This document shows positions 6,653-15,601 of a stretch of 64,000 nt of DNA, piece after piece. Below the pieces are notes generated by a model. The model did no database searches. It saw only the letters and a program-made list of their open reading frames with translations, and had not been told where the DNA came from. Where the stretch lies: contig NZ_JAQLFL010000003.1 of NCBI RefSeq assembly GCF_028206995.1, positions 109,609-173,608 of the forward strand, written 5' to 3'. Source of the stretch: Collinsella aerofaciens. Its GTDB lineage: Bacteria; Actinomycetota; Coriobacteriia; Coriobacteriales; Coriobacteriaceae. The position numbers and the translations under genes are program-made. Numbering within the stretch: position 1 is the first letter of the stretch; every line of letters begins with the position of its first letter.

Positions 6653-9562
6653 CTAGTGATAGTCGTTTGCGAAGGAGCCGTAGAAGAGCGCCTTACAGTC
6701 GACATCGCTGTAGCCCATCACGGCATCCTGCACATCGGATCGCAAGAGGTTGAGCACCTTGTACACGCCCTCGCCCATATCCCCGACGAAGAGTACCTGC
6801 TTGAACACATCGGGATAATCGCGCAGATAGGTCACATAGCCCCTAAGCTTTGCTAGCGTGTCGCCGAGGAACTCGCCATGAGGGTCAACGATGGACGGCC
6901 TGATGACGCCCGCTGCATCCTTCACGAAGAAGAGGAAGTCTGGATGCAGGGCCTTGCGTCCCACCGAAGACATGTACGGAATCGAAAACGCCTTAGCAGA
7001 CATGCTGCCCGACGGATTGCGATAGAAGGCAACCGTGCGATTCTTTGCCAATTCGTTCCTAACGATATAGTCTTCCGCCGGGTTCAGGTCGAGCGGGCAG
7101 AGGCCGTCCTCTTTCTGCACGATATGGCACGGATATTTAGCGAAGTCGTCCGACGTGCTGGTAGACGTGGGCCACTCTATCTTTGTGAGGCGCTTGCCCT
7201 CAGTTTCACGGGCCAGCTCGTCGTAGCGCTGCTTTGCCGCGTCGTTAAGGTAGTCATAATCGCCAGATCCATCGACCTTATCGAAGTATTCCTTTCGGCA
7301 TTGAGCCGCCCAGCCCTCGAGCGCATCAACGATGGCCTGCGTGCGCACCGCTGCGGCAAGGCGCAGGTCGCACCCGGGCCGCCCAAGCTCCTTGAAGTTG
7401 GCGCGACGATACTCATTCGCAAACTCCTTAGTGAAATGCATGTCGGCGTCGCGGGCGGCCTTTCTGAGGCCCTCGGCGTCCGTGCGGGCCTCCTCCTGCT
7501 CCTGGTCCTCGGTCTCGTTGAGCTTGTCGAGCGTGATCTTGACGGTCTCGGCAACCTCTACGTCGTGTTTGGCTTCGCGGTACTCGTCCTCGTTAGCAAC
7601 GATGTATCCCTTGAGCTTCTGGACGAACTGTTTTTTCACGTCGGCCGCGGCATTGACATCGAGGCCAGTCTCGACAAGCAGAGTCGCCGTCTTAACCAGG
7701 CTCTGGAATTCGTTCCTGGCCTTTTTCGGAATGCGCTGCACGGGGATGGAATCGAAGGCTGTGCGGATGCCCTGCCACTCCTGATGCGTGAAAGACTGCT
7801 CGCGCTTGGTGGGCGGCTTGGGCTTTGCCATGGGCACGGGTATTACGACCGAGACGGGCTGGGTCGGCTCGGTCTGTGCGGAACTTGGCTCAGGTGTCGC
7901 AGGTTGCTGCGGGGCAGACGCTGCAACGTAGTTGCCCGTTGCGGGCTGAGGCGCCAGCTCCGCTTCTGGCGCCGGGACGTCGACGGGCCTGACCGCCGAG
8001 GCAAGCGAGGGCTGCGCTCCCTGCATGTCCAACGGCTCCTGAATCGCGATGCCGGCAAGCGGCGCCTGGTAGCCGGGTTGTGCCTGCCGCGCCGCCTCGA
8101 TGGCTTTCTCGTTCTCCTCGTACGCCTTGAGCTCCTGTTGGTAGTCGGCTTCGGACTTGGGCGCAGCCGCCGTGATAGTCACGGGGTTGAGAACGATGTT
8201 CTGCTTGCCGATGGAGCTCTCGCCCATGTCGTCCTTGCGGCCCATGAGGTAGTCGACCACGTCCTGAGTGCTCTCGGGATTGAACTGGGGCAGGTAGCAG
8301 GCGACGGAGTTCAAAAGATCATCGGATTCGATGCGCCGCGCAAGTGGAGTGCGTACCATACGTCCCACGAGCTGTGCGATATAGGTCGAGTCCGAACGCC
8401 TGCGCTGCGAGAAGATGACCTCCGCTCGCGGGCAGTCCCATCCGTTGGAGACAGCCTCCTTGGCGAAGAGCACGCGAATGCGCGAGGTGTCCTGAACGAA
8501 CTCGGGTTCGACATAGGGAATAAGGTATTTTCCCGCCGCGATGTCCTTATGCTCGCCGAAGACGTTGGCGAACGACATCGCCTCGGAAAGGCCGGGGACC
8601 AGGCCCGTGATCTGGTCGCACATCTCAGCCAGGGCCGAGTTGCTCACGTTGTCCGCCGCTTGGATGAGCAGCAGCGGGTTGACGGGGCTCTCGCCCTCAC
8701 GGGCACAGTACTCGCCCCATTCGCGGCAAGTCAGGGCATAGCGCTCGCACGCCATAGTGAGGTACTGGTGCTCGACCGGGTCGTCCTTCTCTGGCACGCG
8801 CAACTCGATGATGTCCTTGAGCAGACCTGACTCCTGGACCTCGCGAGGGGTCACAGCGACCTTTGGCATACGTACGCGATCGGCGCGCTGGTCCATGGCC
8901 GCCTCGAACCTCTGCGGCGTGGCAGAGACCCCGACGACGATGGGCATCGCTGCACGGCCGTCGAGCCCATCAATGAGGCTGGCGTAGATCGTCGCGGTGC
9001 CGCGCTCGCTCGAGGCATTGGCCCCCAGACCGCGATGGGCCTCGTCTATGAACAGATAGAGGTTACGCTCCGGGTCCCTGATGGTGCGGTCAAGGATGTC
9101 CCAGAACACGCGGCCGGAGTTGGCCTCACTACCCTTGGTGAGCAGGCCGTTCTTACTGAGTAGGTCCTTGCTGAGGAAATAGACGTGGCGCGGCTCGAGA
9201 ATGTCGTGCGCGGCTCCGAAGTCGTTGGTAATTGTGACCAGGTGGCGCCTGTCAAGGATGCTGTCTGCCAGCTTGTCCGCCACGTTTGAGAAACGCACGC
9301 TCGTCTGCTCGTTCAGGCTCGGGGAATCCGAGAGCCAAAGAACGACGGCATTCTCGTCGGGCATGAGGCTCAGATCGTCGTCTCCGAAGAAGAGCGCTTC
9401 GATCGTCGCTGCGCACATGACCGTTTTGCCCGACCCCGTGGGAGATGCGAGGCATATCGAGGACAGCTCGCCGTCCTGCTCGTAGCGTCGGCGCATCGAC
9501 TGCAACTTGTTCGCCAGGGTCGCGACCGCACCGGCTTGGAAATCCTTAAGTTCGACTCTCAT
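6653..9562 (-). CDS. res: Type III restriction enzyme, Res subunit
   Basis: A 969-aa helicase-nuclease that cleaves DNA as part of a type III restriction-modification complex with Mod. Superfamily 2 motifs are clear: Walker A SPTGSGKT (residues 40-47), DEAH box FIDEAH (about 171-176), motif III SATPQRF, and motif VI QLVGRMVRT. A Pro/Gln/Ala-rich linker sits in the middle (about 500-600). The C-terminal nuclease region has HPDFLFF (about 873) and IVDPHGE (about 893), an arrangement in which DPHG stands where many relatives have ExK. The start is the ATG at 9562, 2 nt after the mod stop, with GGTGAGGT upstream; longer in-frame starts would overlap mod. If Mod is off, Res alone is expected to be inactive or dangerous. 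Confidence 0.9.
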   Translation of the reverse strand: MRVELKDFQAGAVATLANKLQSMRRRYEQDGELSSICLASPTGSGKTVMCAATIEALFFGDDDLSLMPDENAVVLWLSDSPSLNEQTSVRFSNVADKLADSILDRRHLVTITNDFGAAHDILEPRHVYFLSKDLLSKNGLLTKGSEANSGRVFWDILDRTIRDPERNLYLFIDEAHRGLGANASSERGTATIYASLIDGLDGRAAMPIVVGVSATPQRFEAAMDQRADRVRMPKVAVTPREVQESGLLKDIIELRVPEKDDPVEHQYLTMACERYALTCREWGEYCAREGESPVNPLLLIQAADNVSNSALAEMCDQITGLVPGLSEAMSFANVFGEHKDIAAGKYLIPYVEPEFVQDTSRIRVLFAKEAVSNGWDCPRAEVIFSQRRRSDSTYIAQLVGRMVRTPLARRIESDDLLNSVACYLPQFNPESTQDVVDYLMGRKDDMGESSIGKQNIVLNPVTITAAAPKSEADYQQELKAYEENEKAIEAARQAQPGYQAPLAGIAIQEPLDMQGAQPSLASAVRPVDVPAPEAELAPQPATGNYVAASAPQQPATPEPSSAQTEPTQPVSVVIPVPMAKPKPPTKREQSFTHQEWQGIRTAFDSIPVQRIPKKARNEFQSLVKTATLLVETGLDVNAAADVKKQFVQKLKGYIVANEDEYREAKHDVEVAETVKITLDKLNETEDQEQEEARTDAEGLRKAARDADMHFTKEFANEYRRANFKELGRPGCDLRLAAAVRTQAIVDALEGWAAQCRKEYFDKVDGSGDYDYLNDAAKQRYDELARETEGKRLTKIEWPTSTSTSDDFAKYPCHIVQKEDGLCPLDLNPAEDYIVRNELAKNRTVAFYRNPSGSMSAKAFSIPYMSSVGRKALHPDFLFFVKDAAGVIRPSIVDPHGEFLGDTLAKLRGYVTYLRDYPDVFKQVLFVGDMGEGVYKVLNLLRSDVQDAVMGYSDVDCKALFYGSFANDYH

Positions 9563-9564
9563 GT

Positions 9565-11749
9565 TTACCTCACCGCATCCTCGGCGGCAATCTTGAACGA
9601 TTGCAGGTAGTTCTCGTACAGGCGGACGACGTCGAGCCCAGGCAGTTGTGCCTTGACGGAGGCGTATCGAGCCGTGTCGTCCGTGATCACATAGGCGCAC
9701 CCTATGCTGGCATTCTGCTTGACGGCGTCTATGAAAGCGCCGACCGAAGCAAAGTCGAAGAGGACGGCGTAGGCGTCGGCCATGGCAAAGCCCGGCTGCT
9801 CGTGCTTGATGATGCTGCCACGCGAACCAGCGCGCAGCCAGAGCAGGGGCGCGATCTCCTCGAAGGCCACGCCCAGCTCGACGGCGTCCGGGTCTTCGTA
9901 GGTGAGGTCAAAGAAGACGGCGTTTTCCTCGAAGCCGTCGGCCATGGGGAACTCGTCGGTGAACTTGTAGTCACCCTTGATGGAATCGCCCTCGGGCGTC
10001 TTACCCGTGATGGCCGCCGTGACGCGTGGTTTGGTAACGTACTGGCAGATGCCCAGCGCCTCCCATTCGGGGTCGCCCTGGCGAAGACCGCGCTTGGTGA
10101 GCTTTTTGGATTCGTCCTCGGAGACCTCGTTATTCGTTACGCTGATGGAGCGCCTGCGCCCGCCGTCCTGATGGTTCAAGCGCATGACGGCATGTGCCGT
10201 GGTGCCCGATCCTGAGAAGAAATCGACTACAAGGGCGTCGGGCTTGTCGGCAACAACGGAAGCGATTGAGAGCTCGGTCGCATAAAGGGACTTTGGAAAT
10301 GTGAAGCGCCTATCGCCGATGAACTTTTTGATATATCGGCTCCCGTATTCACCGGCAGAGAACTGCGTGCCACTCCAAACAGTTGTTGGAATGGCAGAGC
10401 GCTCTCCCTGCTCTTCGAGAAGCAAGGACCCATCCTCAGCCTTGCCGATGAGTTTAATTTCTCCATTCTTGAGACGCTCCTCTTGGGAATCTCCTAGGTA
10501 AAGGAGGGAGTACCGATCACTCTTTTTGTTGTACTCACCTACTTTTGCGCACCCGCGATCAAGCTTGGCCTGTAGAGCATTCTGGGAGATCCTCCAAGTC
10601 GCCTCTCGGCCATCGGTCCTAATAGGCCAAACTGCCCTGAGACCCGTTTTTGTCGGTATCTTTGTCCAGTCTTGTTCAAGGGGGAGAGAAGCGCCGAGCT
10701 CCTTAATTGTCGCGGTCTCCTCATCGATATAGATGGGATAGAAGAGGTTCGGCCTTGCGGTGCGAGCGGCATTGGGACCGCCCCTCAGCAGCCACTCCCA
10801 ACGTACTTTACGTTGGGAGCGGCTGCTCGACGCGTCATCAGCCACTTTTTCCTCAAGTTCTCCGAACTCAACGGAATAGAGTCTGCGGTCCACTTGGCAC
10901 GGCGCGGCGGTGCCAAAAAAGCAAAAGACAGCGTACTCGTCAGCTCTCTTGAACTGGTTGCCGCGGGCAACCCCGTTCTTGTTTATGGTGATTGAAACCG
11001 TCTGGATACCGGTCGCGTTGGGAAAAACGCTCTCTAAAAGAAGCTCAAGCCTTGCGTACTCCTTCTCGTCGATCGTCACGATGAGTACGGAATCGTTGGG
11101 GTTGAGCAGCTGCTTGGCGAGCTTGAGGCGGCGCTCCATGAAGGCAAGCCACTTGGAGTGGCGATAGGCGTCGGAGCCGTCGACGTAATCGTTGTTGTAT
11201 TTCCAGTCGCGGGCGCCAGTGTTATAGGGTGGGTCAATATATATGCAGTCCACTTTGCCTGCATAGGCAAAGGCCAAGGTTTCAAGAGCATGGTAGTTTT
11301 CGCCGTTAATGACTACTTGATAGGGCTTATCGCCAGCGCGCTCGACACGCCCAGTCTCTTTGAGGCCAGCATAAATCGGCTGGTCATATTCAGCAACAGG
11401 CACGACATCGTCGACAGCAACGGAGCGGGGCTCACAATCGTTTTCGTCATATGAGGGCGATTGATATGGCTTTAGATCAGCAACCCCCCCCCCGAACGGC
11501 ATTTACCAACCATAGCAGTTGGGAGCTAGAGTCCTCTTTTTTACCACGCTCGGGAAGCACCTGTACGACATCGCCCTCCATGATAGGCTTGCCATAAAGG
11601 CGAAGTCGCTCTGGACGGTTGTGTTCAAATACAAGCCCAAACTGGCGCTGCGCAGCAAAGGCGCGGATGTCGGCAGCGAGCTGACGATCGCCCAGCTTGA
11701 CAGCGCGATCAACAAGGTTCTGAACGACCGCTTGCGCCGTCTGAGACAT
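9565..11749 (-). CDS. mod: Type III DNA N6-adenine methyltransferase Mod, frame broken at a G10 tract
   Basis: Mod recognises the target and methylates adenine for the type III system. The gene is split by frame here. A first frame starts at ATG 11749 (GGGGGAG just upstream) and runs MSQTAQAVVQ to LVNAVRGGGC then stop; a second frame of 645 aa holds the rest. They meet at a run of ten G (11484-11493 on the plus strand as C). With nine G the product would be one 727-aa protein reading VNAVRGGVADLKPYQ, which agrees with the family, where FEHNRPERLRLYGKP normally leads into this domain. Catalytic motif DPPYNTG would be at about 172-178 and the AdoMet motif FFSGSGTT at about 510-517, giving beta-class order. 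In the present state an internal ATG at 11502 could give a shortened Mod. Phase variation or a sequencing slip are both possible. Confidence 0.85.
11484..11493 (-). repeat. Homopolymeric G10 tract inside mod
   Basis: Ten consecutive C on the plus strand, G on the coding strand, exactly where the two mod frames meet. Removing one base or adding two joins the frames. Tracts this long are prone to slipped-strand mutation. Confidence 0.9.
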
Positions 11750-11916
11750 CACTTCTCCCCCTTGCACTTCTCGTCAATCCATTCGCGCAGGACTTTAGCC
11801 ACCGTCTTATCCTGGCGCGCGGCATAGGACTTAAGAGCCCGCTTATCCTCGCGGGTTATCGAGAGCGTGAACTTATCTAGCTCCCTTTCGGCATGAACAG
11901 CCTGATCTTCCTCCAT
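11749..11916 (-). CDS. Ribbon-helix-helix (Arc/CopG-like) protein upstream of mod
   Basis: A 55-aa protein, MEEDQAVHAERELDKF then TLSITREDKRALKSYAARQD and KTVAKVLREWIDEKCK. The short beta strand (DKFTLSI) followed by two helices is the pattern of ribbon-helix-helix DNA-binding proteins. The ATG at 11916 is preceded by GGAGGGG. Its TGA overlaps the mod ATG (TGATG), so translation of mod is coupled to it. A likely role is control of the restriction-modification operon, with three TACGTA boxes just upstream as candidate sites. It could instead be an antitoxin-type relic; no toxin gene is adjacent. Confidence 0.75.
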   Translation of the reverse strand: MEEDQAVHAERELDKFTLSITREDKRALKSYAARQDKTVAKVLREWIDEKCKGEK

Positions 11917-11980
11917 GATCGCCCCTCCGAATTGACCCGTTCTACGTTCCTTAATTGACCGAAATCATTTTACTTCAGAA

Positions 11981-12002
11981 TACGTAATTACGTAATTACG
12001 TA
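11981..12002. promoter_or_regulatory. TACGTA repeat operator of the restriction-modification operon
   Basis: Three TACGTA boxes spaced 8 bp apart form one 22-bp perfect palindrome about 65 nt upstream of the ribbon-helix-helix start. A TAAAAT that could be a -10 box lies just downstream on the minus strand, so binding here would block transcription. Assignment to the small regulator is inference. Confidence 0.55.
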
Positions 12003-12354
12003 TGCAAATTTGAGCCATGCATCACTCAATCACTAGTCAGTATTCGTTGACGAATCGTTGGGGATAACGAATATATCGAGGTAGACAGTCGTTTTTACCG
12101 TCTGCGAGTACCAGCAAATCGATACTCAAAACGTCGTGAGTACATTTTGAGTACCAGTCCGAGCGGCCTCTTGCGGGCGGACGCGATCTGCCGGTCAGCA
12201 TTAATTGAAATAAATTGATGGCGTTGCTTCGGTAATTGAAAACACTTTAAAAAATACCAGCAAACAATAATCCCAGCTAAACAGCTTGAGAGATTGCGTG
12301 GCTGGTTTGCATGTACCACATACACCACAGCACACACGCGCCCATGGCAGGCAA
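12003..12354. other. Intergenic boundary region, island to guaA
   Basis: About 350 bases of lower G+C than either side. It contains an inverted repeat TACTCAAAA (12123-12131) / TTTTGAGTA (12145-12153) and a duplicated GAGTACCAG. No gene is seen. It probably holds the right border of the accessory region, but I could not find a direct repeat of the guaA 3' end inside the window. Confidence 0.4.
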
Positions 12355-12390
12355 ATAAAAAACGAGGGAGGCCGTTTCCGACCTCCCTCG
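12353..12390 (-). terminator. guaA terminator
   Basis: An 8-bp stem GAGGGAGG/CCTCCCTC with a 10-nt loop, followed on the minus strand by a run of six T, 15 nt after the guaA stop. A classical intrinsic terminator. Confidence 0.9.
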
Positions 12391-12404
12391 CAAAGGGCTA
12401 TTTA

Positions 12405-14003
12405 CTATTCCCACTCGATCGTCGCGGGCGGCTTGGACGTGATGTCGTAGCACACGCGGTTGGCGCCGGGGACCTCGGCCACGATACGGCCGGAAATGCG
12501 GGCCAGCACGTCGTAGGGCAGCTTGGCCCAGTCGGCGGTCATGGCATCGCTGGACTCGACGGCGCGCAGGATGATCGGGCGCTGATAGGTGCGCTCGTCG
12601 CCCATGACGCCCACGGACTTAATGTCGGGCAGAACCGCAAAGTACTGCCAGCAGCTGTGCTCGGAGTTGCGCTCGCCGGTCTGCTCAAACAGACGCTGGT
12701 TGTAGGCGTCGAGCTCCTCGCGCACGATAGCGTCGGCGTTCTTGAGAATCTCGAGCTTCTCCTTGTCGACCGCGCCGATGATGCGGATGGCCAGACCCGG
12801 GCCCGGGAAAGGCTGGCGGAACACGATATGACCCGGCAGGCCGAGCGCCAGACCAAGTGCGCGGACCTCGTCCTTAAAGAAGTGATCGAGCGGCTCGATG
12901 AGGTCGAAGTGCACGCCCTCGGGGAACGGGATTAGGTTGTGATGGCTCTTGATGGTGGCCGTCTTGCCGCCCGTCTTGCGAGCGCCGGACTCGATGATGT
13001 CGGGGTAGATGGTGCCCTGGGCCAGGTACTTGACCGGCTTGCCGTCGGTCTCGAGCTGCTGCGCCACGGCGAAGAACTCTTTCCAGAACTGCGTACCGAT
13101 GATGCGGCGCTTCTCCTCGGGCTCGGTCACGCCGGCCAGAAGCTCGGCATAACGGTCCTCGGCGTGGACGTGGATAAAGTCGACGTCAAACTGCTTGGTG
13201 AAGACCTCCTCCACCTGCTCGGGCTCGCCCTTGCGCAGCAGGCCGTGGTTGATGAACACGCAGGTCATCTGCTTGCCCACGGCGCGGGCACCCAGTGCAG
13301 CCACGACGGAGGAGTCAACGCCGCCGGACAGGGCAAGAATCACGCGGTCGTTGCCGACCTTCTCGCGGAACTCGGCCGTCATGGTCTCGACCAGGTTGTC
13401 CATGCTCCAGTTGGGCTCCAGGCCGCAGATCTCAAACAGGAAGTTGCTCAGCAGCTGCTGACCATACTCGGAGTGCTTGACCTCGGGGTGGAACTGCGTT
13501 GTGAAGATCTTGCGCTCGGGGCACTCCATGGCAGCAACCGGGCACACGTCGGTGCTGGCGGTAACGGTAAAGCCCTCGGGCACCTCGGAAACGGCGTCGC
13601 GGTGGCTCATCCACACGGTCTGCTCCATGGGCGTAGAGTTAAAGAGCTTGGCACCAGCCGTGCGCGTGATGGTGGCGCGGCCATACTCGCCCACCTCAGA
13701 GTGGCCGACCTTGCCGCCGAGCGTCACGGCCGTGATCTGATGGCCGTAGCAAAAGCCCAGGACGGGAAGGCCCAGGTCAAAGATGGCGGGATCGATAGAC
13801 GGAGCGTCCTCGGCATACACGGAAGCCGGGCCGCCGGAAAGGATGAGCGCAGAGGCGTTCATCTCGCGAATCTCGTCGGCCGAGATGTCGCAGGGGACGA
13901 TCTCGGAATACACGTTGAGGTCGCGGACGCGACGGGCAATGAGCTGACCGTACTGCGCACCAAAGTCGAGTACGAGGACCTTTGCGGAAGCCTTTTGATC
14001 CAT
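12405..14003 (-). CDS. guaA: GMP synthase (glutamine-hydrolysing)
   Basis: A 532-aa enzyme converting XMP to GMP with glutamine as ammonia donor, the last step of guanine nucleotide synthesis. The class I amidotransferase domain comes first, with GGPASVY near 58-63 and the nucleophile in GFCYGHQ (Cys85). The ATP-pyrophosphatase loop LALSGGVDSS follows near 230, and the C-terminal dimerisation region ends in TIEWE as is usual. The ATG at 14003 follows GAGGGGGAACC. Length and motifs are complete. It is single-cistron with its own terminator. The 3' end of guaA is a known integration site for genomic islands, and here the accessory genes lie directly downstream. Confidence 0.97.
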   Translation of the reverse strand: MDQKASAKVLVLDFGAQYGQLIARRVRDLNVYSEIVPCDISADEIREMNASALILSGGPASVYAEDAPSIDPAIFDLGLPVLGFCYGHQITAVTLGGKVGHSEVGEYGRATITRTAGAKLFNSTPMEQTVWMSHRDAVSEVPEGFTVTASTDVCPVAAMECPERKIFTTQFHPEVKHSEYGQQLLSNFLFEICGLEPNWSMDNLVETMTAEFREKVGNDRVILALSGGVDSSVVAALGARAVGKQMTCVFINHGLLRKGEPEQVEEVFTKQFDVDFIHVHAEDRYAELLAGVTEPEEKRRIIGTQFWKEFFAVAQQLETDGKPVKYLAQGTIYPDIIESGARKTGGKTATIKSHHNLIPFPEGVHFDLIEPLDHFFKDEVRALGLALGLPGHIVFRQPFPGPGLAIRIIGAVDKEKLEILKNADAIVREELDAYNQRLFEQTGERNSEHSCWQYFAVLPDIKSVGVMGDERTYQRPIILRAVESSDAMTADWAKLPYDVLARISGRIVAEVPGANRVCYDITSKPPATIEWE

Positions 14004-14163
14004 GGTTCCCCCTCTTGTTGGCGGGGAGCCGGTGCCCACCCGCGTGAATGAACGAAAATAACCTCCATAGTGTACACGTTATATGGGGTTTCTCGCCCCT
14101 CGCAGCCATCAGCGCACGGCAAACGCACGACCTGGGCCCTTATTTGACGGCAATTGAAGTGTT

Positions 14164-14196
14164 TTCAAACGTTACAGATGATGTAATACGTTTGAA
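14164..14196. promoter_or_regulatory. Inverted repeat upstream of asparaginase gene
   Basis: TTCAAACGT (14164-14172) and ACGTTTGAA (14188-14196) form an inverted repeat, with inner TACA/TGTA also pairing. It lies about 75 nt before the asparaginase start, in the guaA-ansA divergent region, and could be a regulator site. No regulator is assigned. Confidence 0.4.
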
Positions 14197-14270
14197 CATT
14201 GGACGCCCTGTGCCACAATACTGCCGAACGACTCCGCCTCTGCGGCGGCAAATACGATAGGAATACCAGC

Positions 14271-15284
14271 ATGAAGCGCATCCTTCTCATCGCCACGGGC
14301 GGCACCATCGCATCGACCGAGGACGGCAACGGCCTCTCCCCCGCCCTGACCGGTGAGGAGCTCGCCCAGAGCGTCCCCGAGATCTCGGGGCTCTGCGAGC
14401 TCGACGTCGTGCAGCCCATGAACATCGACAGCACCAACATGCGCCCGAGCGACTGGATGCGTATCCGCGACGTCATTGTCGAGGGTTATGCCGACCACGA
14501 CGGCTTCGTGATTCTGCACGGCACTGACACCATGAGCTACACCGCAGCAGCGCTTTCCTACCTGATTCAGGACAGCCCCAAGCCCATCGTGCTCACCGGC
14601 TCGCAAAAGCCCATGGGCAATCCCTTTACCGACGCCAAGCTCAACCTGTACCAGAGCCTGCTCTATGCACTCGACGAGCATTCGCACGATGTGTCGATTG
14701 TGTTTGGCGGCGTCGCCATTGCCGGTACGCGCGCCCGCAAGCAGCGCACCATGAGCTTCAACGCATTCATTAGCGTCAACTATCCGCCCATTGCCTACAT
14801 CCGCAATGACCGTATCGTGCGCAACGGGCTTCACGGCACGCATCAGGACGAAAACCCGGTGCATTTCTACGACAGCATCGACCCGCGCGTATTTGTACTC
14901 AAGCTTACGCCCGGCGTAAACCCGGGCATCCTCGACGCCCTAGCCGATAGCTACGATGCTGTAATCCTTGAGACCTTTGGCATTGGCGGTATCCCCGAGT
15001 TTGGCGAGTCCGGTGAGTCATTCCAGGAGGCGATTTTCCGCTGGGTCGATTCGGGTCGCACCGTCGTCATGACCACACAGGTCCCCGAAGAGGGCCTCGA
15101 TCTGGGCGTTTATGAGGTCGGCCGCGCTTACGCCGATCATCCGGGCATCCTGCGCGGCGATGACATGACCACCGAGACGCTCGTGGCCAAAACCATGTGG
15201 GCGCTCGGCCAGTCACGCGATGCGGCTGAGATTCAGCGTCTGTTCTACAGCCAAGTCAACCACGACCGCATCCCGATGGCGTAA
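14271..15284 (+). CDS. ansA: Type I L-asparaginase
   Basis: A 337-aa cytoplasmic enzyme hydrolysing asparagine to aspartate and ammonia. Both catalytic triad signatures are present: ATGGTIAS near residues 8-15 and ILHGTDTMSYTAAAL with Thr85-Asp86. No signal peptide is seen, and the length matches the type I (AnsA) group. I start at ATG 14271, after GATAGGAATACC; the open frame reaches back to 14199, but that part has no family match. It is divergent from guaA and convergent with the XRE gene at 15307, with no obvious terminator between. Confidence 0.93.
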   Translation: MKRILLIATGGTIASTEDGNGLSPALTGEELAQSVPEISGLCELDVVQPMNIDSTNMRPSDWMRIRDVIVEGYADHDGFVILHGTDTMSYTAAALSYLIQDSPKPIVLTGSQKPMGNPFTDAKLNLYQSLLYALDEHSHDVSIVFGGVAIAGTRARKQRTMSFNAFISVNYPPIAYIRNDRIVRNGLHGTHQDENPVHFYDSIDPRVFVLKLTPGVNPGILDALADSYDAVILETFGIGGIPEFGESGESFQEAIFRWVDSGRTVVMTTQVPEEGLDLGVYEVGRAYADHPGILRGDDMTTETLVAKTMWALGQSRDAAEIQRLFYSQVNHDRIPMA

Positions 15285-15306
15285 TTCAGCTGTCGGCGGG
15301 TATCCC

Positions 15307-15525
15307 CTATTCGATACCCTCAAGAAGCTCTGACACCGTCATACCGAGTGCGGGTGCGATCTTAAATAGAACCTTGAGCGTGAAATTTGCCGTCCCATCT
15401 TCGATTCGGTCGAGGTAGGGTCGGCTGATTCCTGTCGCCACACAAAAATCAACCTTGGAGATACCAAGGTCTCTGCGTGTCTCTTCGACCCGCCTACCAA
15501 GAATCTGTTTCGCACGTTCGTCCAT
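15307..15525 (-). CDS. Small XRE-family regulator
   Basis: A 72-aa protein that is one helix-turn-helix domain: RRVEETRRDLGISKVDFCVATGISRPYLDRIEDG followed by the closing helices KVLFKIAPALGMTVSELLEG. The start at 15525 is 30 nt from a perfect 24-bp palindrome shared with the divergent gene at 15602, which strongly suggests autoregulation and control of that neighbour. It belongs to the short Cro/CI-like regulators; no ligand domain is present. Confidence 0.85.
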   Translation of the reverse strand: MDERAKQILGRRVEETRRDLGISKVDFCVATGISRPYLDRIEDGTANFTLKVLFKIAPALGMTVSELLEGIE

Positions 15526-15554
15526 GCAGCCGAGTTTGAAATGGAGCCGAACAT

Positions 15555-15578
15555 AAACGTAAACTATAGTTTACGTTT
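15555..15578. promoter_or_regulatory. Perfect 24-bp palindromic operator
   Basis: A perfect inverted repeat centred between 15566 and 15567, each half AAACGTAAACTA. It occupies the middle of the 76-bp divergent region between the XRE gene and the 129-aa gene, so a dimer bound here would cover both promoters. Confidence 0.7.
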
Positions 15579-15601
15579 TGCCGAATACACAGGAGTTTTC
15601 T

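Noticed and set aside
6878..8830. Long plus-strand frame of 650 aa over res
   Set aside because: It is the shadow of the highly G+C-rich res gene, with no domain and no start signal.
12003..12354. Small gene between the restriction-modification operon and guaA
   Set aside because: The only open frames are short, lack ribosome sites and are in AT-rich, repeat-containing sequence.
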